A stretch of 6,003 nucleotides of DNA from an uncultured Eubacteriales bacterium (GTDB lineage: Bacteria; Bacillota; Clostridia; Oscillospirales; Oscillospiraceae): contig URXY01000078.1 of NCBI GenBank assembly GCA_900552015.1, positions 1 to 6,003 of the forward strand. Direction: 5' to 3'. The notes beneath the pieces were generated by a model. That model ran no database searches. It was not told the DNA's origin and saw nothing but the letters and a program-made list of their open reading frames with translations. The position numbers and the translations under genes are program-made. Below, piece after piece: positions 1-6,003 of the stretch; within the stretch, counting starts at the first letter, position 1, and each line of letters begins with the position of its first letter.

Positions 1-2706
1 GGGGTCGTTGCGGCCGATCTTGACCGCCTTTTTTACCGGCTGCTTTTTGACCGTGCCGTCGCTGGCGCCTGACTCGCTGGTGATCTTGGCCACCCGTTCC
101 CGTTTGATCTCCGGGGCGGGGGCATCAGGCGCCTTGCGCTGGATGCGCACCAGGAACAGGCGGCGCAGGGTCTCCTCCTGGATGGCAGCGATCATCTGCT
201 CGAACATCTCGTAGCCTTCCTTTTTGTAGGCTACAACGGGGTCAGTCTGGGCGTAGGCCCGCAGTCCGATGCCCTGCTTGAGGTCATTCATGGCGTCGAT
301 CTGGTCCATCCAGTACTCGTCCACCACCCGCAGCATGATGACCCGCTCCAGCTCCCGCATCAGGGGCGGTGTGAATTCCTGCTCCTTGCGTTGATAGACA
401 GCCTGGGCCTTCTCCATGACCAGATCTACCAGCCCGTCCGCAGTGTAGCCTTGCAGCTCCTCGTCTGTGAGCCGCAGTTCGTCCGGCAAAAGGAACATGG
501 TGTGGAAGAGAGCGGTGGCCTCCCGGAACTCCTCCGCAGTCATATGCTTCTGCTCTCCCATGTGGCCGCGGATGGCGTTCTCAATGGTGCTGCGCAGCAT
601 GGACTGGATGGACTGCTGGAGGTCCTCGCCGTCCAGCACTTGGCGGCGCTGCTTGTAGATGACCTCCCGCTGGGTGTTCATCACGTCATCGTACTGGAGC
701 ACGTTTTTCCGGGTCTGGAAATTGCGGGACTCCACCTGCTTCTGTGCGTTTTCAATGGCGTTGGACAGCATTTTGGCGTCGATGGGGGTGTCCTCGTCCA
801 CGCCCAGCTTCTCCATCATGCCCATGACTCGCTCAGAGCCGAACAGGCGCATGATGTCATCCTCCAGTGAGAGGAAGAAGCGGGTCTCACCAGGGTCGCC
901 CTGACGGCCGGCGCGGCCCCGCAGCTGGTTGTCGATGCGGCGGGACTCGTGGCGCTCGGTGCCCAGGATGAACAGGCCGCCTACAGTGCGGACCTTGTCC
1001 GCCTCCGCCCGGATCTCGTCTTTATACTTGGCCTCCGCCTCGGTGAACATCTTCCGGGCGTTGAGGATATCCTCGTTGTCCGTTTCCGCGAATCCGGTGG
1101 CCTCGGCGATAAGCTCGTCGGTCATGCCCGCTTTGCGCAGGTCAGCCTTAGCGAGGAACTCGGCGTTGCCGCCCAGCATGATGTCGGTGCCGCGGCCGGC
1201 CATGTTGGTGGCCACGGTGACGGCGCCGAACTTGCCCGCCTGGGCGACGATCTCGGCCTCCTTCTCGTGGTTCTTGGCGTTCAGGACGCTGTGGGCGATG
1301 CCCTTGCGCCGGAGCATCTCGGACAGGTGCTCCGACTTCTCGATGGACACCGTGCCCACCAGGACGGGCTGGCCCTTCTGATGGCACTCCTCAATCTGCT
1401 GCACAATGGCCCGCAGCTTGCCCGCCTCGGTCTTGTAGACTACGTCAGGCCGGTCAATCCGGGCCAGGGGTTTGTTGGTGGGGATCTCTACAATGTCCAG
1501 CTCATAGATAGTGCCGAATTCCTCCTGCTCGGTCATGGCGGTGCCCGTCATACCGGAGAGCTTGTCATAGAGGCGGAAATAGTTCTGGAAGGTGATGGTA
1601 GCCAGGGTCTTGGACTCGTTGGCAACCTCCACGTGCTCCTTGGCCTCGATAGCCTGGTGGAGCCCCTCGTTATACCGGCGGCCGAACATGAGGCGCCCGG
1701 TGAATTCGTCCACGATGATGACCTGTCCGTCCTTCACCACGTAGTCAATGTCCCTCTTCATCACGCCGTGGGCCTTGATGGCCTGGTTGATGTGGTGCGC
1801 GATGGTGGAGTTTTCGGGATCGGAGAGGTTTTCAAGGCCGAAGTATTCCTCGGCCTTCTTCACGCCGCGGGCGGTGAGCGTCGCGGTCTTGGCCTTTTCG
1901 TCGACGATGTAGTCGGCGTCGATGTTGACGTCTTCCTCTTCCTTGTCGTCGCTCTCGGCGATGACCTTCTTGCGGAAGCCGCGTACAAGGTTTTCCGTGC
2001 GGGAGTACATCTCCGTGGACTTTTCGCCCATGCCGGAGATGATGAGCGGCGTGCGCGCCTCGTCGATCAAAATGGAGTCGACCTCGTCGACGATGGCGAA
2101 GGCATGTCCGCGCTGGACGAGCTCGCTTGCGTAGATGGCCATGTTGTCACGCAGATAGTCGAAACCCATCTCGTTGTTCGTGCCGTAGGTGATGTCCGCG
2201 GCATAGGCCTTGCGGCGCTCCTCGCTCGTGAGGTCATGGACGATAAGGCCAACGGTGAGACCTAAGAAGCGGTGGACCTTGCCCATCCACTCGCTGTCTC
2301 GCTTGGCGAGGTAGTCGTTCACGGTGACGATGTGGACGCCGTTTCCGGTCAGGGCGTTCAGGTAAGCGGGCAGCGTTGCCACCAGCGTTTTACCTTCACC
2401 GGTCTTCATCTCGGCGATGCGGCCCTGATGGAGCACGATGCCGCCGACGAGCTGTACGCGGTAGGGGTACAGCCCCAGCACGCGGCGGGAGGCCTCGCGC
2501 ACGGTGGCGAACGCCTCGGGCAGGATGTCATCCAGCGTCTCGCCGTTTGCAAGGCGCTGCTTGAACTCCGGCGTCTTCGCCTGAAGCTCCGCGTCGCTCA
2601 TCGCCTTGTACTCGTCGGCCATCGCCTCGATCTTGTCGGCGATGGGATAGATGCTTTTGAGTTCCCGGTCACTGTAAGTGCCGAACATTTTACTGAAAAG
2701 ACCCAT
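1..2706 (-). CDS. secA: Protein translocase subunit SecA (C-terminus cut by window edge)
   Basis: SecA is the cytoplasmic ATPase that pushes unfolded preproteins through the SecYEG channel. The minus-strand frame is open for 902 codons from ATG at 2706-2704 to base 1. NBD1 has the adenine-contact Gln of VQLVGG (residue 85), Walker A MKTGEGKT (100-107) and Walker B DEVD (207-210), followed by LIDEARTPL. The preprotein crosslinking domain lies roughly at 222-365. NBD2 contains SGMTGTAMTE (384-393), AGRGTDIMLGG (503-513) and the arginine-finger region TERHESRRIDNQLRGRAGRQ (583-602). A segment at about 515-575 is an insertion common in clostridial SecA. The helical scaffold/wing region follows, with DEYWMDQIDAMNDLKQGI near 815. 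The last visible residues, KIGRNDP, normally precede the zinc ligands CPCGSGKKYKxC, so about 15-20 residues are probably missing. The start is supported by AAGGAAG 8 nt upstream and a good promoter. Codon use changes around residues 280-360 without breaking the frame (see findings). Confidence 0.97.
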   Translation of the reverse strand, partial: MGLFSKMFGTYSDRELKSIYPIADKIEAMADEYKAMSDAELQAKTPEFKQRLANGETLDDILPEAFATVREASRRVLGLYPYRVQLVGGIVLHQGRIAEMKTGEGKTLVATLPAYLNALTGNGVHIVTVNDYLAKRDSEWMGKVHRFLGLTVGLIVHDLTSEERRKAYAADITYGTNNEMGFDYLRDNMAIYASELVQRGHAFAIVDEVDSILIDEARTPLIISGMGEKSTEMYSRTENLVRGFRKKVIAESDDKEEEDVNIDADYIVDEKAKTATLTARGVKKAEEYFGLENLSDPENSTIAHHINQAIKAHGVMKRDIDYVVKDGQVIIVDEFTGRLMFGRRYNEGLHQAIEAKEHVEVANESKTLATITFQNYFRLYDKLSGMTGTAMTEQEEFGTIYELDIVEIPTNKPLARIDRPDVVYKTEAGKLRAIVQQIEECHQKGQPVLVGTVSIEKSEHLSEMLRRKGIAHSVLNAKNHEKEAEIVAQAGKFGAVTVATNMAGRGTDIMLGGNAEFLAKADLRKAGMTDELIAEATGFAETDNEDILNARKMFTEAEAKYKDEIRAEADKVRTVGGLFILGTERHESRRIDNQLRGRAGRQGDPGETRFFLSLEDDIMRLFGSERVMGMMEKLGVDEDTPIDAKMLSNAIENAQKQVESRNFQTRKNVLQYDDVMNTQREVIYKQRRQVLDGEDLQQSIQSMLRSTIENAIRGHMGEQKHMTAEEFREATALFHTMFLLPDELRLTDEELQGYTADGLVDLVMEKAQAVYQRKEQEFTPPLMRELERVIMLRVVDEYWMDQIDAMNDLKQGIGLRAYAQTDPVVAYKKEGYEMFEQMIAAIQEETLRRLFLVRIQRKAPDAPAPEIKRERVAKITSESGASDGTVKKQPVKKAVKIGRNDP

Positions 2707-2714
2707 ATTCAAAA

Positions 2715-2721
2715 CTTCCTT
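2715..2721 (-). promoter_or_regulatory. Ribosome binding site of secA
   Basis: On the minus strand AAGGAAG lies 8 nt before the ATG at 2706. This fixes the SecA start at MGLFSKMFG, the usual clostridial SecA N-terminus. Confidence 0.8.
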
Positions 2722-2748
2722 TCGTGGGAGCATAATGACACGCTTACA

Positions 2749-2777
2749 AGTATAACATCCCTCCGCGCGATATGCAA
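2749..2777 (-). promoter_or_regulatory. Sigma-A-type promoter of secA
   Basis: Reading the minus strand, a -35 box TTGCAT (2777-2772) is followed by a 17-nt spacer and a -10 box TATACT (2754-2749). An upstream TG one base before the -10 makes it an extended -10 promoter. The predicted transcript start is near 2742, giving a leader of about 36 nt. That leaves little room for a leader-based switch; I saw no hairpin of note in it. The boxes are read by eye from consensus. Confidence 0.72.
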
Positions 2778-2841
2778 AGGGAAATTTGCTGTATAATATG
2801 AATGGATTGTAAATAAATTCCGCCGCCGCGCCGTACATGGC

Positions 2842-2871
2842 TTGCACTCTATATAGCTGCTGTGGTAAAAT
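2842..2871 (+). promoter_or_regulatory. Sigma-A-type promoter of the beta-CASP nuclease gene
   Basis: A -35 box TTGCAC (2842-2847) and a -10 box TAAAAT (2866-2871) are separated by 18 nt. A TG one base before the -10 (2863-2864) gives an extended -10. Transcription would start near 2878, leaving a leader of about 90 nt before the ATG at 2969. It diverges from the secA promoter; the two -35 boxes are about 65 bp apart, so the genes are likely controlled separately. Confidence 0.62.
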
Positions 2872-2900
2872 ACCCAATAAAGATAGTACAAAGCGACGAA

Positions 2901-2972
2901 ATGCCCTCCGACGGCGGAGGACAGGAGTATAAGGAAGAAGTTTTCTCAACTTTAAGGAGGACATTCGCATGA
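2901..2972 (+). CDS. Possible 23-codon leader ORF overlapping the nuclease start (ATGA)
   Basis: An ATG at 2901 opens a 23-codon frame beginning MPSDGGGQEY and ending STLRRTFA. Its TGA stop (2970-2972) overlaps the ATG of the downstream gene (2969-2971) as ATGA, the usual layout for translational coupling. The Shine-Dalgarno of the downstream gene lies inside this frame. Against it being real, there is no clear ribosome binding site before 2901, the peptide matches nothing I recognise, and a frame this short can arise by chance. It would lie wholly within the transcript from the promoter at 2842-2871. Confidence 0.2.
   Translation: MPSDGGGQEYKEEVFSTLRRTFA
2905..2920 (+). promoter_or_regulatory. 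Small leader hairpin containing an anti-Shine-Dalgarno-like arm
   Basis: CCTCCG (2905-2910) and CGGAGG (2915-2920) form a perfect 6-bp GC-rich stem with a 4-nt loop in the predicted leader of the nuclease gene. There is no U-run after it, so it is not a terminator. The CCTCC arm could instead pair with GGAGG of the ribosome binding site at 2956-2960, so two alternative folds are possible. A regulatory role is inference. Confidence 0.35.
2954..2960 (+). promoter_or_regulatory. Ribosome binding site of the beta-CASP nuclease gene
   Basis: AAGGAGG is a near-perfect Shine-Dalgarno sequence located 8 nt before the ATG at 2969, and it decides that start. Confidence 0.88.
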
Positions 2973-4564
2973 AACTGCACTTTTACGGGGCCGACCGCTG
3001 CGTGACCGGCTCCTGCCACTGCCTGGAGATAAACGGTAAGAAGATCCTCGTCGACTGCGGCTTACAGCAGGGCCGCGACGAGCTCGACAACCGTTATCTC
3101 GCTTTCGCTCCCGGCAATATCGATATTCTGCTCGTCACCCACGCGCACATCGACCACACGGGCCGTATCCCGCTGCTGGTGAAAAACGGCTTCCACGGCC
3201 GCATCCTGACGACACGCCTGACAGCAGATTTGATGAAGATCATGTTGCTCGACTCCGCTCACATTCAGGAGAGCGACGCTGAGTACGAAAACCGCAAGGG
3301 CGAGCGCGCGGGCCGCGAGCATGTCGATCCGCTCTACACCGAGCAGGACGCGCTGGACGTCTTCAAGTACGTGACGACCTGCGAGTATAAAGAAAAGGTC
3401 GACCTCTGCGAGGGTGTGAGCGCGGTGTTCACCGACGCGGGCCATCTGCTCGGTTCCGCGTCCATCACGCTTGAGCTGGAAGAAAACGGCGTGCACAAGA
3501 CGATCGTCTTCTCCGGTGACATCGGCAATGTCGACCAGCCCATCATCCGCGACCCGCAGCTTCTCAAAAAGGCCGACTACGTCGTGATGGAGTCGACCTA
3601 CGGCGACCGCAACCACACCGAGGTCTGGAGCTATACCGACGAGCTTGCCGAGATCATCGACGAAACGCTCGGCAAGGGAGGCAACGTCGTCATCCCGTCG
3701 TTCGCTGTGGGCCGCACGCAGGAGCTTTTGTACTTTATCCGCGAGATCAAGGATCAAAAGCTCGTCAAGTCGACGCCGAACTTCCCCGTGTACATCGACT
3801 CGCCCCTTGCCAAGGCGGCGACGACTGTGTTCTGCGGCGACCTGCACGGCTATCTCGATGAGCAGGCGCTCGATCTTGTCAAGGACGGCACGCACATGTT
3901 CACCTTCCCCAACCTCAACCTTGTTGAGTCGAGCGAGGAGTCCAAGATGCTCAACATGGACACGACACCCAAGGTCATCATCTCGGCTTCCGGCATGTGC
4001 GACGCGGGCCGTATCCGCCATCACTTGAAGCACAATCTCTGGCGCGCGAACAGCGCGGTCGTGTTCGTCGGCTTCCAGTCGCCCGGCACGCTGGGCCGCA
4101 GGCTGCTCGACGGCGTGGAGAAGGTCAAGCTCTTCGGCGAGGAGATCGCCGTCAAGGCGAAGATCGTCAACTTCCAGGGCCTTTCCTCCCACGCAGACCA
4201 CGACCATCTGATCGAGTGGATCAAGGCGTTTGACCCGAAGCCGACGCACGTGTTCGTCGTCCACGGCGACGAGGACGTTGCGCCCGTGTTTGCCGAAGAG
4301 CTCAATTCCCTCGGCTTCCACGCGCACGCGGCGAAGTTCACCGAGTGTTACGACCTTGCCGCGAATGAAATGCTCAGCGAGGGCTACATTTCCGAGCGCA
4401 AGCGCACGGCGCAGAAGTCCCGCGCCGACAACCTCTACGCCAAGCTCGTGGCGGCGGCGGAGTCGCTGCTTGAGTTTGCCAAGCGCTGCAAGGGCAGACC
4501 CAACAAGGACATTTCCGCGCTCACCGGCCAGATCATCAGCCTGATCGAGCGCTTCCGCGAGTGA
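2969..4564 (+). CDS. MBL-fold/beta-CASP RNA-processing nuclease (Cft2/YSH1-like)
   Basis: This is a complete 531-residue protein of the metallo-beta-lactamase/beta-CASP family, the family of CPSF-73 and related bacterial zinc-dependent RNA nucleases. All metal motifs are present: Asp29 in VDCG; HAHIDH at 58-63; His159 in DAGHLLGS; Asp184 in SGDIG. The beta-CASP motifs are Glu208 in MESTYGDR (motif A), the His pair 351-352 in SGMCDAGRIRHHL (motif B) and His408 in LSSHADHD (motif C). VVHGD follows at 430-434. With these residues intact the enzyme should be active, most likely in cytoplasmic mRNA or rRNA processing or decay, but its substrate cannot be told from sequence. It lacks the extra C-terminal domain expected of RNase J; instead about 70 residues (460-531) form a mostly helical, charged tail. 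No signal peptide or membrane segment is seen. Its Arg codons include no CGG, unlike the 3' part of secA. Confidence is high for the family and low for the substrate. Confidence 0.93.
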   Translation: MKLHFYGADRCVTGSCHCLEINGKKILVDCGLQQGRDELDNRYLAFAPGNIDILLVTHAHIDHTGRIPLLVKNGFHGRILTTRLTADLMKIMLLDSAHIQESDAEYENRKGERAGREHVDPLYTEQDALDVFKYVTTCEYKEKVDLCEGVSAVFTDAGHLLGSASITLELEENGVHKTIVFSGDIGNVDQPIIRDPQLLKKADYVVMESTYGDRNHTEVWSYTDELAEIIDETLGKGGNVVIPSFAVGRTQELLYFIREIKDQKLVKSTPNFPVYIDSPLAKAATTVFCGDLHGYLDEQALDLVKDGTHMFTFPNLNLVESSEESKMLNMDTTPKVIISASGMCDAGRIRHHLKHNLWRANSAVVFVGFQSPGTLGRRLLDGVEKVKLFGEEIAVKAKIVNFQGLSSHADHDHLIEWIKAFDPKPTHVFVVHGDEDVAPVFAEELNSLGFHAHAAKFTECYDLAANEMLSEGYISERKRTAQKSRADNLYAKLVAAAESLLEFAKRCKGRPNKDISALTGQIISLIERFRE

Positions 4565-4579
4565 TTTGAGATACACAAC

Positions 4580-4618
4580 AAAAGGTACTTCGCGCGATAA
4601 AAGCGCGAAGTACCTTTT
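4580..4618 (+). terminator. Rho-independent terminator after the nuclease gene, perfect 16-bp stem
   Basis: The arms 4580-4595 and 4603-4618 are perfectly complementary over 16 bp (AAAAGGTACTTCGCGC and its complement) around a 7-nt loop, GATAAAA. The A-run opening the left arm and the TTTT closing the right arm form an intrinsic terminator that could work in both directions. It begins 15 nt after the nuclease stop and ends 16 nt before the next ATG, so it sits almost on the ribosome binding site of the methyltransferase gene. The U-tract is short (TTTTCT), so read-through is plausible. Confidence 0.82.
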
Positions 4619-4623
4619 CTGAG

Positions 4624-4628
4624 AGGAG
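4624..4628 (+). promoter_or_regulatory. Ribosome binding site of the rlmD-like gene
   Basis: AGGAG lies 6 nt before the ATG at 4635 and 5 nt after the terminator stem. It decides the start MELAKNQEH. No promoter fits in the 16 nt between hairpin and start codon. Confidence 0.8.
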
Positions 4629-4634
4629 AAGACG

Positions 4635-6003
4635 ATGGAGCTTGCCAAAAATCAGGAGCATACCGTCACCATCGAGGGCTATGGCGAGGGCGGCATGGGC
4701 GTTGCGCGCATCGACGGGCGCGTCGTGTTCGTCCACGGCGCGCTGCGCGGCGAGAAGTGCCGCGTGCTCATCTTAAAGACGCTCAAGAGCGTCGCCTTTG
4801 CCAAAGTGCTCGAGGTGATCGAGCCGTCGAGCGAACGCATCACGCCGGACTGCCCGTATTTTCCGCGCTGCGGCGGCTGCACGTACCGCCACATCCGCTA
4901 TGAAGAAGAGCTGCGGCTGAAAAAGCAGCGCGTGCAGGACAATTTGTCCCGCATCGGCGGCAGCGATGTGACTGTTGAAGATATCTTGGGCGCACAGGAC
5001 ACGCTGCGCTACCGCAACAAGGCGCAGTACCCTGTATCAAAGGACGGCGCGGTCGGCTTTTACCGCGCCCGCACGCACGAGGTCATCGAGTGCGAGCACT
5101 GCTTATTAGTCAGACCTGAGGCCGACGCCGCGGCGGAGGCGCTGCGCGAATATATGCAGTCCTGCCGCGTCGCGGGCTATGACGAAAAGACGGGCCGCGG
5201 CCTTGTCCGCCATCTCTACGTTCGTTCGAACGCGGCGGGGGAGAGCCTAATCTGCGTGCTCGTGAACGGCGATAAGCTGCCGAAGGAGAACCGGCTCGTC
5301 GCACTTCTGCGTGCTGCGTGCCCGGAGTGCGCCGGCATCGTGCTCGGCACGAACACGAAAAAGGGCAACGTCATCCTTGGCGACCGCTACCGCACGCTCT
5401 GGGGGAGCGACCGGCTTGAGGATACGCTCTGCGGCAAGACGTTCCGGCTGAGTGTGCCGTCGTTTTATCAGGTCAACCGCGCGCAGGCCGAGCGGCTCTA
5501 CGCGAAAGCCATCGAATTTGCGGGCCTCACGGGGCAGGAGACGGTGCTCGACCTCTACTGTGGCGCGGGCACGATCACGCTCGCACTGTCGGATCACGCG
5601 AAGAAAGTCCTCGGTGCGGAGATCGTCCCCGAGGCCATCGACGACGCGCGCGAAAACGCCGCGCGCAACGGCGTTAAAAACGCGGAGTTTTTCTGCGGCG
5701 ATGCGTCCGACGTGGCAAAAAAGCTCGCGCGCGAAAACCTGCGCCCCGACGTCATCACCGTCGATCCGCCGCGCAAGGGCCTGGCCGCCGATGTGGTGGA
5801 GAGCATCGCCGAGATGCAGCCGCAGCGGGTCGTGTACGTCTCGTGCGACAGCGCGACCATGGCGCGCGACGTAAAGCGCTTAGCAGACCTCGGCTACACC
5901 GCCCAGCGCGCCTGCGCAGTGGATATGTTCCCGAGAGCGGACCATGTTGAGACGGTTGTCTTGCTTTCCAAGGGTGAGGTCGACTCGAAAAAGATTCGGG
6001 TTG
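4635..6003 (+). CDS. rlmD: TrmA/RlmD-family 23S rRNA (uracil-C5)-methyltransferase (3' end cut by window edge)
   Basis: This SAM-dependent enzyme makes 5-methyluridine in RNA, most likely at U1939 of 23S rRNA. In Bacillus the related RlmCD modifies both U747 and U1939, so the exact site is open. The 456 visible codons show a TRAM RNA-binding domain at about 5-62. The [4Fe-4S] cysteines are 73, 79 and 82 (CPYFPRCGGC) with Cys156 as likely fourth ligand. FYQVN is at 277-281, the SAM loop LDLYCGAGTITLAL at 305-318 and DPPRKG at 377-382. The catalytic nucleophile is Cys404 in YVSCDS, and the general base is Glu439 in DMFPRADHVETVVLL. All key residues are intact. E. coli RlmD ends soon after the Glu motif, but here the frame continues as KGEVDSKKIRV and leaves the window open. 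From memory, many clostridial homologues carry a C-terminal extension after this point; the visible sequence fits that but does not prove it. The gene lies 70 bp after the nuclease gene on the same strand, behind a strong hairpin. Confidence 0.93.
   Translation, partial: MELAKNQEHTVTIEGYGEGGMGVARIDGRVVFVHGALRGEKCRVLILKTLKSVAFAKVLEVIEPSSERITPDCPYFPRCGGCTYRHIRYEEELRLKKQRVQDNLSRIGGSDVTVEDILGAQDTLRYRNKAQYPVSKDGAVGFYRARTHEVIECEHCLLVRPEADAAAEALREYMQSCRVAGYDEKTGRGLVRHLYVRSNAAGESLICVLVNGDKLPKENRLVALLRAACPECAGIVLGTNTKKGNVILGDRYRTLWGSDRLEDTLCGKTFRLSVPSFYQVNRAQAERLYAKAIEFAGLTGQETVLDLYCGAGTITLALSDHAKKVLGAEIVPEAIDDARENAARNGVKNAEFFCGDASDVAKKLARENLRPDVITVDPPRKGLAADVVESIAEMQPQRVVYVSCDSATMARDVKRLADLGYTAQRACAVDMFPRADHVETVVLLSKGEVDSKKIRV

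Noticed and set aside
949..2265. A 438-codon open frame on the plus strand across the middle of secA.
   Set aside because: It is the antisense shadow of SecA NBD1/NBD2. The product is a Val/Leu/Gly/Asp/His-rich sequence with no domain, and the SecA motifs on the other strand are unambiguous.
2792..2797. A perfect TATAAT on the plus strand as a second promoter for the nuclease gene.
   Set aside because: No acceptable -35 box lies 16-18 nt upstream and there is no TG extension, so it is probably just part of the AT-rich stretch between the two promoters.
2709..2891. A 60-codon minus-strand frame in the intergenic region upstream of secA.
   Set aside because: It starts upstream of the secA promoter, runs through both boxes of it, has no ribosome binding site and a Tyr/Ser/Cys-rich non-protein-like composition.
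4580..4618. The 16-bp inverted repeat as a mobile-element end or REP-like palindrome.
   Set aside because: Position just after a stop codon, the A-run and T-run at the two ends and the lack of any second copy in the window all fit a terminator better.
3062..4648. A 528-codon open frame on the minus strand, opposite almost the whole nuclease gene.
   Set aside because: It mirrors a gene with all conserved beta-CASP motifs. Its translation is low-complexity and rich in Val, Leu, Asp and Arg, with no recognisable motif. GC-rich codon bias, which keeps stop codons out of the opposite strand, explains it.
5247..5860. Minus-strand frames of 88 and 116 codons inside the rlmD-like gene.
   Set aside because: They lie opposite the Fe-S/SAM/catalytic motifs of the methyltransferase and have no ribosome binding site or recognisable domain.

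Overview
The window holds three protein genes and nothing that looks like an accessory or mobile island. It suggests a GC-rich Clostridia member, most likely a gut Oscillospiraceae/Ruminococcaceae-type bacterium. That placement rests on the style of the SecA, beta-CASP nuclease and RlmD-like proteins and on strong GGAGG-type ribosome binding sites. It is inference from protein character, not from a database match.

Layout: (1) Positions 1-2706, minus strand, encode SecA, the preprotein translocase motor. The frame is open for 902 codons and is cut by the window edge just before the expected C-terminal zinc-binding Cys motif. (2) Positions 2707-2968 form a 262-bp divergent intergenic region. 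It carries one good extended -10 promoter in each direction, a small leader hairpin, and a possible 23-codon leader ORF whose stop overlaps the next start as ATGA. (3) Positions 2969-4564, plus strand, encode a complete 531-residue MBL-fold/beta-CASP protein (Cft2/YSH1-like RNA-processing family) with all its metal motifs. (4) Positions 4565-4634 hold a perfect 16-bp hairpin terminator squeezed between the nuclease stop and the next ribosome binding site. (5) Positions 4635-6003, plus strand, encode a TrmA/RlmD-family 23S rRNA 5-methyluridine methyltransferase with its Fe-S cysteines, SAM motif and catalytic Cys and Glu. It runs off the right edge where a C-terminal extension seems to begin.

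Functionally these are housekeeping genes: protein export on one strand, RNA processing and rRNA modification on the other. The two plus-strand genes share an RNA theme, but the hairpin between them argues against simple co-transcription. No mobile element, CRISPR array, tRNA or rRNA was seen.

The most unusual signal is inside secA. Codon choice changes sharply around positions 1620-1870 although the reading frame and protein stay intact. The 5' third matches the neighbouring nuclease gene in its use of ACG, CGC and GTC. The 3' two thirds prefer ACC and use CGG often. This fits either intragenic recombination between lineages or a chimeric assembly join in a conserved gene. I did not find a convincing undescribed system.
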